Position numbers and translations under genes: made by a program. 64,000 bases of DNA from CAWUEZ02 sp963921355. Lineage in GTDB: Bacteria > Pseudomonadota > Alphaproteobacteria > Thalassobaculales > Thalassobaculaceae. Under the pieces are notes generated by a model. The model saw only the letters and a list, made by a program, of their open reading frames with translations, made no database searches and was not told the origin of the DNA. Positions within the stretch are counted from its first letter, which is position 1. Each line of letters opens with the position of its first letter. Positions 17,833-27,000 of the stretch are shown here, one piece after another. The stretch spans positions 3,348,001-3,412,000 of the forward strand of contig OZ001190.1 of NCBI GenBank assembly GCA_963921355.3, in the 5' to 3' direction.

Positions 17833-18405
17833 ATGTTCGCACACCTGCCGATCGAGACAGACCGGCTGATCCTGCGGCCCTGGCGACCCGAGGACCTCGA
17901 ACCGTTCGCCGAGCTGAATGCCGACCCGGAGGTGATGGCGTATTTCCCGGCGGTTCTGAGTCGTCAGGAGAGCGACGCGACGGCGGCGCGCGTGCGCCAA
18001 GGGATCGACCGGGTCGGGTACGGCTTCTTCGCGGTCGAAGTCAAAGAAGGGCCGTCCTTCGTCGGCATGATCGGGATAAACGTGCCGTCCTACAGCGCCT
18101 GGATGCCCTGCGGCCCGTGTCTGGAGGTCGGCTGGCGGCTGTCCCGCACCGCGTGGGGCAAGGGGTATGCGAGCGAGGGTGCGCGGGCGTGCCTCGGTCT
18201 GGGCTTCCAGGTCCTGCAGGTCACTCGGATCCATTCTTTCACGACCGTCGGCAACACCCGCTCCCGCGCCGTCATGCAGCGGATCGGCATGGAGCGCGAT
18301 CCGTCGGCGGATTTCGACCATCCAATGGTGGCGGCCGACAGTCCGGTGGCGCGCCATGTCCTCTACCACATCGATCGGGAAACCTGGGCGGCCCGGCATC
18401 TGTAG
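17833..18405 (+). CDS. GNAT N-acetyltransferase (RimJ/RimL type)
   Basis: A 190-residue acetyltransferase: the N-terminal ETDRLILRPWRPEDLEPFAELNADPEVM, then LEVGWRLSRTAWGKGYASEGARA (acetyl-CoA loop), then SRAVMQRIGMERD. This is the RimJ/RimL-like GNAT pattern used on protein N-termini or small amines. I start at ATG 17833, after GGAGACG; the longer frame lies inside the upstream gene. It ends the plus-strand run and converges with an enoyl-CoA hydratase gene 17 bp away. Confidence 0.88.
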   Translation: MFAHLPIETDRLILRPWRPEDLEPFAELNADPEVMAYFPAVLSRQESDATAARVRQGIDRVGYGFFAVEVKEGPSFVGMIGINVPSYSAWMPCGPCLEVGWRLSRTAWGKGYASEGARACLGLGFQVLQVTRIHSFTTVGNTRSRAVMQRIGMERDPSADFDHPMVAADSPVARHVLYHIDRETWAARHL

Positions 18406-18422
18406 GCCAGAGCGATGTCCGG

Positions 18423-19220
18423 TCAGGTGCCGGTGAAGTTCGGCGTGCGCTTCTCCAGGAAGGCGCGGACCCCTTCGGCATAGTCGTGACCGAACCCGAC
18501 CTCGCGCTGCAGATCTCGCTCCAGGGAGAGTTGACCGTCGAGGTCGTTTGACAGGCCGTTCCGCATCGCCACGCGGGTCCGATGCACCACCCGCGGTGAC
18601 AGGGCGGCGAGCTTCTCCGCCATGGCGAGGGCTTCGTCCTGCAGGGCATCGTCGTCGCAGACCTTCCACGCAAGCCCCCAGGCCTCCATCTTCGCCGCGT
18701 CGATCGGGTCGGCAGTCAGGGCCATCGCCAGGGCCCGGTTCTCGCCGATCAAGCGAGGAAGATGAAAGGTGACTCCCGCGTCCGGAATCAGGCCGACGCG
18801 GCAGAAGCTGACGACGATCCGTGCCGAGCGCGCCGCCAGGACGATATCGCCGGCCAGCGCGAGGCCCGCACCAGCCCCCGCCGCAACGCCGTTCAGGGCG
18901 ACGATCACCGGTTTCTCGAGCGCTCGGAGACGCCGCACCAGAGCATTGTAAGATTTCTCGAGCCCAGCACCGAGGTCGCGGGTCGGCGGACCTTCGGCAG
19001 GCGGCGTGCGAGCCGAGAGATCCTGGCCCGAACAGAAAGCGCGGTCGCCGGTACCAGTCAGGACCAAGGCCTTGACCGTGTTGTCCGCTTGTATCGCCGA
19101 CAGGGCAGTCCTCAGGTCTTCATGGGTCTGGTCGTTGACCGCGTTGCGCTTCTCGGGACGGTTGATGGCGATGCGGGCGACGGACCCGATCTGCTCCAGC
19201 GTGATGGTTTCGAAGTCCAT
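18423..19220 (-). CDS. Enoyl-CoA hydratase/isomerase family protein
   Basis: A 265-residue crotonase-fold enzyme. Marks are INRPEKRNAVNDQ, the oxyanion-hole segment FCSGQDLSAR, and the second glycine turn VAAGAGAGLALAGDIVLAA, followed by FCRVGLIPDAGVTFHLPRLIG. The position usually holding the first catalytic Glu is in GLIPDAG, where Asp occurs, so isomerase or PaaG-like activity is as likely as hydration. The start is ATG 19220 after GGGAGG; upstream in-frame sequence is not family-like. It is the last of three minus-strand genes. Confidence 0.9.
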   Translation of the reverse strand: MDFETITLEQIGSVARIAINRPEKRNAVNDQTHEDLRTALSAIQADNTVKALVLTGTGDRAFCSGQDLSARTPPAEGPPTRDLGAGLEKSYNALVRRLRALEKPVIVALNGVAAGAGAGLALAGDIVLAARSARIVVSFCRVGLIPDAGVTFHLPRLIGENRALAMALTADPIDAAKMEAWGLAWKVCDDDALQDEALAMAEKLAALSPRVVHRTRVAMRNGLSNDLDGQLSLERDLQREVGFGHDYAEGVRAFLEKRTPNFTGT

Positions 19221-19287
19221 TGTGCCTCCCGGCGGCTGCGATCGGTCAGTGATGCGTCGGCGCACCTTAGCAGGTCGTCGATCGGCG

Positions 19288-19932
19288 TCAGAGGGCCGAG
19301 TCCGGTCGGGTGGACTGAGCGGGCGCCCGCAACTCCAGACGGACGAACCGGGCATCGGAGGCCTGCCCGCCGCTATGCTCTGAGCGGGAAATCTCGCTGA
19401 AGCCGAGAGCGGTGAAGTCCGCCGCCACGGCGTCCGGATCGGCCGGGTGCATGGGGCGGCCCGGCGGGGCCGGGCCTTGACGCAGCGCCATCGAGACGAT
19501 GCCGTCAGGCGCGGTGACCGCCAGGACGGCCGCGGCTGCTGACGGCCGCACCGGCGGCGGGACGTGCATCCAGACCGCGTTGATCAGCACGAACGGAAAC
19601 TGCCGATCAAGTTGGCGGACTGCCAACAGGTCCGGGAGTCGGTCATTCAGCCACTCGGCCTTCAGCTCTGGAAAAAGCCGACGGGCCTCGCGTCGCATGC
19701 CCGCCGAGGGCTCGACGGCGAGAACCTCATATCCGTGGGCTTCGAACGCGGCGGCATGGGCGCCGCTGCCCGCGCCGATGTCCAGGATCGGGCCGGGAGG
19801 AGGAGGCAGAAGAGCGGCGTGCTGGTTTACCAGGCGCTCGGCGCTGGGTGACCCGGCGTACCGGGGGGCCAGGGTGCCGGCGAGCCGGTCGTAGTCGGCG
19901 ATGGCGTCGTCGATGGTCGGGTCAGTCTTCAC
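19288..19932 (-). CDS. Class I SAM-dependent methyltransferase
   Basis: A 214-residue methyltransferase with motif I ILDIGAGSGAHAAAFEAHG, the acidic strand end VLAVEPSAGM, and motif IV region PFVLINAVWMHVPP. The start is GTG 19932 (VKTDPTIDDAI), overlapping the stop of the upstream RraA-like gene. The substrate is unknown. Confidence 0.82.
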   Translation of the reverse strand: MKTDPTIDDAIADYDRLAGTLAPRYAGSPSAERLVNQHAALLPPPPGPILDIGAGSGAHAAAFEAHGYEVLAVEPSAGMRREARRLFPELKAEWLNDRLPDLLAVRQLDRQFPFVLINAVWMHVPPPVRPSAAAAVLAVTAPDGIVSMALRQGPAPPGRPMHPADPDAVAADFTALGFSEISRSEHSGGQASDARFVRLELRAPAQSTRPDSAL

Positions 19933-20647
19933 GCTGTTCCCGCCAGGCTGCGAACCGCGCCAAAGCCTCCTCGTCGGGCGGATAGGTGCCGCGAAGGGGT
20001 TTGCCGCCGGCAACCTCGCCATGAATGAAGGTTTCGAGCAGCTCCTGCTCGGCGGCATCGTTTGCGACCTCATCGGCGAGGTGGCGGGGAATGACCACCA
20101 CCCCTTCGAGGTCGCCGACCATCACGTCGCCGGGATAGACCGCCACGCCCCCACAAGCGATGGGTTGGTTCAGGGTTTCAACGGCATGATGCTTGATCAG
20201 ATTGGTCGGCGCCGACGGCGCTGCCATATAGGCGGGGATGTCGTAGTCGGCGATCTCGGGGCTGTCCCGGAGGCCGCCGTCGGTCACGATTCCGGCTCCG
20301 CCCCGAGCCATTAGGCGTGTCACCAGGATGTTGCCCGCCGATGCCGCCGACGCATCTCCGCGACTGTCCATGACAAGAACATGACCGACCGAGCAGGTCT
20401 CGATCGCCTTGCGCTGGGGATGGTCGTAATCCTGAAACACCGATAACTGATCCAGGTCCTCGCGGGCCGGGATGTAGCGCAACGTAAAGGCCGGCCCCAC
20501 CATGTTGCGGTCATGGGCGCTTGTCAGACGGCCGACCCCTTGAAGGAAGACATTGCGGAAGCCGCGCTTGTACATCTGGGTGGTCAACGTCGCCGTGCTG
20601 ACCCGACCCAGCAGGGTCGCGGTTTCCGATGAGAGTTCTTCGGCCAC
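19922..20647 (-). CDS. RraA-like protein / HMG-type aldolase family
   Basis: A 241-residue member of the RraA fold family, which includes 4-hydroxy-4-methyl-2-oxoglutarate aldolases and the RNase E inhibitor RraA. It shows VGPAFTLRYIPAREDL, the active loop LVMDSRGDASAASAGNILVTRLMARG, GIVTDGGLRDSPEI and AVYPGDVMVGDLEGVVVIP. The Arg-Asp pairs fit a metal-dependent aldolase/decarboxylase, so aldolase is preferred over a regulator. The start is GTG 20647 after GGGAGAAT. It is first of the three-gene minus-strand unit. Confidence 0.85.
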   Translation of the reverse strand: MAEELSSETATLLGRVSTATLTTQMYKRGFRNVFLQGVGRLTSAHDRNMVGPAFTLRYIPAREDLDQLSVFQDYDHPQRKAIETCSVGHVLVMDSRGDASAASAGNILVTRLMARGGAGIVTDGGLRDSPEIADYDIPAYMAAPSAPTNLIKHHAVETLNQPIACGGVAVYPGDVMVGDLEGVVVIPRHLADEVANDAAEQELLETFIHGEVAGGKPLRGTYPPDEEALARFAAWREQRED

Positions 20648-20781
20648 GGATATTCTCCCTCTATAGCTTAAATGCACTCAAACAACCTCAACCCGATTTG
20701 ATTAGTTCCCTTCGGTCACGGCATACTGCCATTAGAGCCGATCCGGGGGGCGGCCGACCAGGGTAGAGGGGAAGACATCCG

Positions 20782-21261
20782 ATGCAGAAGGCACCGGAAG
20801 ACGTCGTGCGTGAATGGACGGTCGGCACCGTCGACAGTCTCAAGAACGAGAATAACCAGGCGCTGTACGACTATTGGTCCGGTCAACGGGACAGCGACAA
20901 ACTGCCGGCGCGTGGTGACATCGATCCTGTCGACATGCGGTTCATCCTTGGCCACATCCTGATCGTCGACGTTCTGCGCGACCCACTGAACTTCCAGTAT
21001 CGTCTCGTGGGCTCCGGCATCTCGACGGATCTGGGATTCGATCTGACCGGGCAGAAGCTGACCGAACATCCGGATCCGACCTATCGTCGGTTCGCAACCG
21101 AGATCTACACGCGGGTTGTCGAGACCGTCACCCCCCTCGTTGTGCAGGTGGATGCGATGATCGATGGCCGGATCCGGCGTTACGAAGCTGTGGTGCTGCC
21201 GTTGGCGGTCGACGGCGAGACGGTGGATGCCGTGTTGGTCGGCCAGTGTCCTTTGTCTTGA
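20782..21261 (+). CDS. PAS_5-type PAS domain protein, paralog 1
   Basis: A 159-residue single-domain protein: WTVGTVDSLKNENNQALYDYW, LPARGDIDPVDMRFILGHI, then DVLRDPLNFQYRLVGSGISTDLGFDLTG and a final VDAVLVGQCPLS. This order matches the PAS_5 family found as stand-alone sensory-type domains in alphaproteobacteria. It has no output domain, so any signalling role needs a partner. A close paralog lies 163 bp downstream in the same direction. Confidence 0.8.
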   Translation: MQKAPEDVVREWTVGTVDSLKNENNQALYDYWSGQRDSDKLPARGDIDPVDMRFILGHILIVDVLRDPLNFQYRLVGSGISTDLGFDLTGQKLTEHPDPTYRRFATEIYTRVVETVTPLVVQVDAMIDGRIRRYEAVVLPLAVDGETVDAVLVGQCPLS

Positions 21262-21423
21262 ACGCAGACTAGTTTCAGTCGGCGCCTATACTCTGACATA
21301 TTGGTCATAATTCTATCAAATTGCAGACAAATTACTCTGTTAATCGATTCATTTAACGGCTCATTAACACTGTCCAAGTATTTAAGGTTGAAAAGAGAAA
21401 CTGGTACCGGTCGTTGAATAAGA

Positions 21424-21942
21424 ATGCATTCCATAGCATTTGACTTTCGTTCAATGGAAGACACCCCGTCACGTACCCACCGCAAGATCGACTTGGACGA
21501 TCTCGCCGACGAGCGAAACCGTCGTCTCCTTGCGTACTGGATGAGTTCTGCAAGTGACGCTGGCCTGCCGGCCCGCGACGATATCGATCCGATCGACATG
21601 ACGTTCATCCTCGGCAACGTGGTGTTGATAAACGTCCTGCGAGACCCGTTGCGCTTCCAGTACCGTCTGATCGGCACGAATCTGACGGCGTTTCTCGGCG
21701 TCGACTTGACCGGAACAAATGTCGATCAGCATCCGGACCGGGCTTTCCGGGAGATGATCATCCCCACCCTCGAGGAGGTTGTCGAAACCGGAGAACCGTT
21801 TGCCATGCGGGTTGATTCCATCATCGACGATCGGGTGCGCCAGTTCGAGGCGGTGTCTCTGCCGATGGCGAGCGACGGTCGCACCGTCGACATGATCCTG
21901 GCCGGCCAGTGCCTTCTCGACATCGACCGGTCGCTTGCCTGA
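21424..21942 (+). CDS. PAS_5-type PAS domain protein, paralog 2
   Basis: A 172-residue paralog of the preceding gene. It shares LPARDDIDPIDMTFILGNVVLINVLRD, FQYRLIGTNLTAFLGVDLTG and the closing DMILAGQCLLD. It is preceded by 162 bp of conspicuously AT-rich intergenic DNA (21262-21423), which may hold its promoter; this stretch has no gene. The N-terminal 18 residues before the PAS region are not conserved with paralog 1, so a later start (Met 12) is possible. Confidence 0.78.
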   Translation: MHSIAFDFRSMEDTPSRTHRKIDLDDLADERNRRLLAYWMSSASDAGLPARDDIDPIDMTFILGNVVLINVLRDPLRFQYRLIGTNLTAFLGVDLTGTNVDQHPDRAFREMIIPTLEEVVETGEPFAMRVDSIIDDRVRQFEAVSLPMASDGRTVDMILAGQCLLDIDRSLA

Positions 21943-22014
21943 ACCGGTTTTCAGATCGACAGACCACTGCCGGCTCGCAATCATCGACGCATCAGGCCGG
22001 CAGAGGATTGCAGA

Positions 22015-23025
22015 ATGAAATACCGCACACTCGGGCGATCGGGGCTGAAGGTGTCGCCGTTGTGCCTCGGTGCCATGATGTTCGGCGGCGCGACGTCGGA
22101 ATCCGACAGCCGCGACATCATTGCAGCCGCCCAGGACGATGGGGTGAACTTCATCGATACCGCCGACGCCTACAACGGTGGTGAGAGCGAGCGGATCGTC
22201 GGGCGCGCCATCGGGGGCGACCGCGATCGCTGGGTGCTTGCCACCAAGCTGGCCAACCCGTTGGGGGACGATCCGAACAGCGGCGGTCTGTCCCGGCGCT
22301 GGGTCCAGCTGGCTTGCGAGGGCAGCCTGAAGCGTCTCGGCACCGACGTGATCGACATCTACTACCTTCACAAGGAAGACCACGCCACGGCCCTGGAGGA
22401 GACGGTCGGTGCACTCGCCGATCTCCTTCGGGCCGGCAAGATCCGGTACTTCGGTGTCTCGAACTACCGGGCCTGGCGGGTGGCTGAGATCTGCCGGATC
22501 TGCGACGGGATCGGTATCGATCGGCCGATCGTCAGCCAGCCATACTACAACGCCCTCAATCGGATGCCGGAGACCGAGCATCTGCCCGCCTGCGCCCATT
22601 TCGGCCTAGACGTTGTGCCCTACAGCCCTTAGCCACGGGGAATCCTGACCGGCAAGTATGCGGCGAACACGGTGCCGGAGGAGGGCAGCCGGGCGGCCCG
22701 CCAGGACAAGCGGATGATGCAGACCGAGTGGCGTCACGAAAGCCTGGAGATCGTCCAGGAGATCAAGGCGTACGGCGCCGCCAAGGGCGCCACGTCCATC
22801 GATCTCGCCGTCGGGTGGGTTCTGAACAACCGGATCGTTACCGCCGCCCTGGCAGGACCGCGGACGCTGGATCAGTGGAAAACCTACCGGTCCGCGCTCG
22901 ACTACGGGTTCACCGCTGAGGACGAAGCGCTGTTCGATCGGCTGGTGGTCGCCGGGCACCCGTCAACGCCGGGTTACAACGACCCGCAGTATCCGATCGA
23001 GGGTCGGGTCCCGCGGGTGAGCTGA
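22015..23025 (+). pseudogene. Aldo/keto reductase with an in-frame amber stop
   Basis: The frame encodes a 336-residue AKR of the oxidoreductase subfamily: LGRSGLKVSPLCLGAMMFGG, catalytic Asp/Tyr in FIDTADAYNGGESE, Lys in LATKLANPL, and His in YYLHKEDH. At codon 206 (22630-22632) a TAG interrupts the conserved YSPLARG motif, reading YSP, stop, PRG; the same frame then continues with ILTGKYAAN and the C-terminal NADP-binding part. A single substitution (for example TTG to TAG) explains it. If real, the protein loses its cofactor-binding third. Confidence 0.88.
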
Positions 23026-23051
23026 CCGGACCGGCGAAGCGCGGTCCGGTC
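23024..23051. terminator. stem-loop between convergent genes
   Basis: A perfect 10-bp stem, GACCGGACCG and CGGTCCGGTC, with an 8-nt loop follows the aldo/keto reductase frame and precedes the typA stop. Convergent position suggests a bidirectional terminator; no T-tract is present. Confidence 0.6.
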
Positions 23052-23059
23052 GAGGCGGA

Positions 23060-24889
23060 TCAGGCGCTCTGCTGGGCCGATCGCTTGAGCATGCGCTTGC
23101 GCTCATGCGGATCGAGATAGCGCTTGCGCAGGCGGATGGAGACCGGCGTCACCTCGACAAGCTCGTCGTCCTCGATGTAGGCGATTGCCCGTTCCAGGGT
23201 CATCCGGATCGGCGGCGTCAGGTCGATCGAGTCGTCCTTGCCGGCGGCCCGGAAATTGGTCAGCTGCTTGGCTTTCAGGGGATTGACCTCGAGATCCTGG
23301 CCCTTGTTGTGTTCGCCCAGGATCATGCCGGAATAGACCTTGTCGCCCGGTGAGACCATCAGCGGTCCACGATCCTCCAGGTTCTGCAGCGCGTAGGCGA
23401 CCGCTTCGCCCTGTTCCATGGAGACCAGGACCCCGGCCCGCCGACCCGGGATCGGTCCGCGGTACGGGGCGTATTCGTGGAACACCCGGTTCATGATGCC
23501 GGTGCCCCGGGTCGCGGTCAGGAAGTCGCCGTGATAGCCGATGAGGCCGCGCGCCGGAGCCTGGAACACTAGGCGCTGCTTGCCGCCTCCGGACGGCTTC
23601 ATTTCGAGCAGTTCCCCCTTGCGTTGGGTGATCGCCTCGATGACGGCGCCGGAATATTCCTCGTCGACATCGACCACGACTTCGTCGACCGGCTCCTGAC
23701 GCTGGCCGGTCTCCGGGTCGGAACGCATGAGAACCCGCGGCCGGCTGATCGACAGCTCGAAGCCTTCGCGGCGCATCTGCTCGATGAGGACGGCCAACTG
23801 CAGTTCACCACGGACGGATACCTCGAACGCGTCCTTGTCTTCGGTCTCCTTGACCCGGATCGCGACATTGCCCTCGGCCTCGCGCATCAGGCGATCGCGG
23901 ATCAGCCGGGACGTCACCTTTTCGCCTTCGCGGCCGGCGAGCGGGCTGTCGTTGACGGCGAAGGTCACCGCGATGGTCGACGGGTCGATGGGATTGGCGG
24001 CCAGCGGCTCGGTCACCTCCGGTGCGCACAGGGTGTCGGCGACCGTCGCTTCCGAGAATCCGGCGAGGGCCACGATGTCGCCCGCTTCGGCCGACTCCAG
24101 CGGCACCCGCACCAGGCCGCGAAACGCCAGAACCTTTGAGATGCGCGCGCGCTCGACGTCCTTGCCGTCGCGGGACAAGGCCTTCAGCTGGGTGTTCGGC
24201 CTGATCTCGCCGCTCTGAATCCGGCCGGTGAGGATCCGACCGAGATAGGGATCGGACTCCACGGTGGTTGCCAGCATCCGGAATGGGGCATCGGGTTCGA
24301 CTTCAGGCGATGCAACGTGGGCGACGATCCGGTCGAACAACACGTCCATGTTCTCGCCCACGGCGTCGGGGGTCTCCGATGCCCAGCCCTGTTTGGCGGA
24401 GGAGAAGATGGTCGGGAAGTCCAGCTGGGCCTCGTCGGCGCCGAGGGCGGCGAACAGGTCGAAGACCTCGTCCTGGACCTCGTAGGCGCGCTGTTCCGGC
24501 TTGTCGACCTTGTTGACCACCACGATCGGCCGCAGGCCGAGCGACAGCGCCTTGCCGAGCACGAACTTGGTCTGCGGCATCGGCCCTTCCGACGCGTCGA
24601 CCAGAAGCAGGGCGCCGTCAACCATGCTGAGGATGCGCTCCACCTCGCCGCCGAAATCGGCGTGACCCGGCGTGTCGACGATGTTGATCCGCGTTCCCTG
24701 CCAGTCGACCGAGGTGCACTTGGCCAGGATCGTGATCCCGCGTTCGCGCTCGATGTCATTCGAATCCATCGCCCGTTCCGCGACCTGCTGATTTTCGCGG
24801 AAGGTACCCGACTGCTTCAGCAGCACGTCGACCAGAGTGGTCTTCCCATGGTCGACATGGGCAATGATGGCAATGTTGCGCAGGCGCAT
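23060..24889 (-). CDS. typA: Ribosome-associated GTPase TypA/BipA
   Basis: TypA/BipA is a translational GTPase that binds the ribosome and helps 50S assembly and growth under stress, notably cold. The 609-residue protein has G1 AHVDHGKTTL, the RERGITI switch, G3 DTPGHADFGGEV and G4 VVNKVDK. The EF-G-like domains follow (RGELQLAVLIEQMRREGFEL) and then the BipA C-terminal domain (EAVAYALQNLEDRGPL). Length and motifs are complete. It is monocistronic, convergent with the aldo/keto reductase remnant. Confidence 0.97.
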   Translation of the reverse strand: MRLRNIAIIAHVDHGKTTLVDVLLKQSGTFRENQQVAERAMDSNDIERERGITILAKCTSVDWQGTRINIVDTPGHADFGGEVERILSMVDGALLLVDASEGPMPQTKFVLGKALSLGLRPIVVVNKVDKPEQRAYEVQDEVFDLFAALGADEAQLDFPTIFSSAKQGWASETPDAVGENMDVLFDRIVAHVASPEVEPDAPFRMLATTVESDPYLGRILTGRIQSGEIRPNTQLKALSRDGKDVERARISKVLAFRGLVRVPLESAEAGDIVALAGFSEATVADTLCAPEVTEPLAANPIDPSTIAVTFAVNDSPLAGREGEKVTSRLIRDRLMREAEGNVAIRVKETEDKDAFEVSVRGELQLAVLIEQMRREGFELSISRPRVLMRSDPETGQRQEPVDEVVVDVDEEYSGAVIEAITQRKGELLEMKPSGGGKQRLVFQAPARGLIGYHGDFLTATRGTGIMNRVFHEYAPYRGPIPGRRAGVLVSMEQGEAVAYALQNLEDRGPLMVSPGDKVYSGMILGEHNKGQDLEVNPLKAKQLTNFRAAGKDDSIDLTPPIRMTLERAIAYIEDDELVEVTPVSIRLRKRYLDPHERKRMLKRSAQQSA

Positions 24890-24977
24890 GACGGCTCACC
24901 TAATTCAATGGAGAGCGGAACATAGCGCTGATTTGCTGCAGTGCAAGGACAGCGGAAAAAGTGGCCCTAAGTCGCGG

Positions 24978-26156
24978 TCAGTCTTTAACCACGAGGGGCC
25001 GGGCGAAATCGTAGAAACACTCGGCTCCCGACTCAGTAATCAGGAAGCACTCCGATATCTCGATACCGCAGTCGTCCAGCATCAGGCCGGGGATCATGTG
25101 AAAGGTCATATTGGCCTGCAGCTCGGTCCGGCCGCCCGGACGCAGGCTCATGGTGTGTTCCCCCCAGTCGGGCGGATAGTTCAGGCCGACGGAATAACCA
25201 ATCCGGCTCTCCTTCTCGAATCCGGACCGCGCCAGAACCGACCGCCAGGCGGCTTCGACCTGTTCGCAGGCCGCTCCAGGCCTGGCCGCGTCAAGGGCGG
25301 CGGCGATCCCGTCGCAGATGACGCTGCTGGCATCGACCAGTTTCTGCGGCGGCTTGCCGAGCGAGACCGTGCGGGCCATCGGACAATGGTACCGCCGTCG
25401 GACGCCGGCCAGCTCAAGGATTGTCGCTTCCCCATCCTTGAAGAGCTGGTCGGACCAGGTCAGGTGCGGGGTCGAGGCCCCGAAACCCGACGGCAGCATC
25501 GGGACGATCGCCGGGTAGTCGCCACCGACGGCGTCGACGCCGCGGATCGAGGCCTCGTAGATCGCGGCGGCGGCGTCGCACTGTCGCGCCCCGACCTCGA
25601 CGGCGTCGATGCCGACCCCCATTGTCCGTGTGATGATCCGGGCGGCCTCGCGCATGTAGGCGATCTCCGCCGGCGACTTGATCGCCCGCACCCAGTTGAT
25701 CGTGTTGTTGGCGTTGGCAAACCGCGCATTCGGGAGCCCGGCCTTCAAATGCTCGTAGGCCATCGGCGAGAAGTAGTAGCTGTCCATCTCGAGCCCGACC
25801 GTGCCGCCGGCAATGCCGCGACGGGTCATCTCCTCGGCCACCCAGTCCATCGGATGGCGGTCCGGTTGTTGGACCAGATTGTCCGGATAGCCGAGTATAT
25901 TGCCGGCCTCGAGGTAGGTGGTGACGGTTCCGGCATTGGCATCCATGCCGCGCACGATCAGCACCGGTTCGTCGAGTGTCTGCGCCATCAGCAGAGACTG
26001 GGGCGTATAAAACGACCAGCCGTCGTAGCCGGTCAGGTAGCACATGTTGGCCGGGTCGGTGACGACCAGAGCGTCCATCCCGGTCGCCTCCATGGCCGAA
26101 AGAACCGCGGCCTGCCGGGCCCGGTACTCCTCCGCGCTGAATGCCGGCGCCGTCAT
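24978..26156 (-). CDS. M24 family hydrolase, ectoine hydrolase (DoeA/EutD)-like
   Basis: A 392-residue pita-bread-fold protein: creatinase-type N-domain (MDALVVTDPANMCYLTGYDGWSFY), then the C-domain with ELAGVRRRYHCPMART and GYSVGLNYPPDWGEHTMSLRPG. The usual metal ligands of prolidases are mostly replaced: no Asp pair at the ELAG and PMART positions and no His in the GLNYPP motif. This matches the creatinase/ectoine-hydrolase branch rather than metallo-aminopeptidases. No doeB or ectoine genes are adjacent; pxpA starts 4 bp upstream in transcription order, suggesting amide or lactam hydrolysis. Confidence 0.8.
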   Translation of the reverse strand: MTAPAFSAEEYRARQAAVLSAMEATGMDALVVTDPANMCYLTGYDGWSFYTPQSLLMAQTLDEPVLIVRGMDANAGTVTTYLEAGNILGYPDNLVQQPDRHPMDWVAEEMTRRGIAGGTVGLEMDSYYFSPMAYEHLKAGLPNARFANANNTINWVRAIKSPAEIAYMREAARIITRTMGVGIDAVEVGARQCDAAAAIYEASIRGVDAVGGDYPAIVPMLPSGFGASTPHLTWSDQLFKDGEATILELAGVRRRYHCPMARTVSLGKPPQKLVDASSVICDGIAAALDAARPGAACEQVEAAWRSVLARSGFEKESRIGYSVGLNYPPDWGEHTMSLRPGGRTELQANMTFHMIPGLMLDDCGIEISECFLITESGAECFYDFARPLVVKD

Positions 26157-26160
26157 CCGA

Positions 26161-26937
26161 TCAGGCGAGCTCCATCTCGGTCAGCGGAACCACATCGATG
26201 CCGGCCTGTTCGATGCCTGAGCGGACCCGCGACGCGACCGCGACGGCCGTCGGTTCATCACCGTGCACGCAGATGCTGTGGACCAGGGCCGGCACGTGCT
26301 TGCCGGAGGTCGAAACCACCTCCTGGTGCTCGATCATGTGCAGAACGCGCTGCAGCGCCTCGTCGGGGTCGTGGACCATGGCGTTCGGCTGGCTGCGCGG
26401 TGTGAGATCACCGTTGTCGTCATAGGTGCGGTCGGCGAACACCTCGGAGGCGATCGGCAGACCGAGTTCCTCGGCCGCCTTCACCAGCTCCGAGCCGGTG
26501 GGCACCAGAAAGATCAGCGACGGGTCGACACCCTTCAGGCCGCGACCGATGGCGCGCGCCCATTCGATGTCGACGGCGGCCATGTTGTTCAGCGCGCCAT
26601 GAGCCTTCACATGGGTCACTGTCAGTCCATTGCAGGCGGCGATGCCCTGCAGGGCACCGATCTGGTAGGCGATCATGCGCTCGATATCGTCGGTCGCCAT
26701 CTGGATCTTGCGCCGTCCGAACCCCCAAAGGTCGTTGAAACCCGGATGTGCGCCGATCGAGACACCACGCTCGCGGGCCTGCTTGCAGACCCGGTCCATC
26801 ACATTCCAGTCGCCGGCATGGAAGCCGCAGGCGACATTGGCCGATGTGATGACCTCGAGCATGGCGGCGTCATTGCCGATGTCGTAATCGCCGAATCCTT
26901 CGCCCATATCGGCGTTCAAATTGACCTTGCGTGCCAT
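26161..26937 (-). CDS. pxpA: 5-oxoprolinase subunit A (LamB/YcsF family)
   Basis: PxpA is the subunit of the ATP-dependent three-protein 5-oxoprolinase PxpABC, which opens pyroglutamate to glutamate. The 258-residue protein has the family N-terminus VNLNADMGEGFGDYDIG, then VACGFHAGDWNVM, GAHPGFNDLWGFGRR and KAHGALNNM, with conserved metal-like Asp/His residues. It is divergent from pxpB and pxpC across a 63-bp spacer and followed by the M24 hydrolase gene. Confidence 0.95.
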   Translation of the reverse strand: MARKVNLNADMGEGFGDYDIGNDAAMLEVITSANVACGFHAGDWNVMDRVCKQARERGVSIGAHPGFNDLWGFGRRKIQMATDDIERMIAYQIGALQGIAACNGLTVTHVKAHGALNNMAAVDIEWARAIGRGLKGVDPSLIFLVPTGSELVKAAEELGLPIASEVFADRTYDDNGDLTPRSQPNAMVHDPDEALQRVLHMIEHQEVVSTSGKHVPALVHSICVHGDEPTAVAVASRVRSGIEQAGIDVVPLTEMELA

Positions 26938-27000
26938 CGCTCTCTCAGCCTAGGGAAGTTGCGGTCAGGCAGACGTAGCATCGAAGAATGGGGGTGGTCC

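Noticed and set aside
26263..27000. Plus-strand frame upstream of pxpB
   Set aside because: It is antisense to pxpA; family sequence begins only after ATG 27001.
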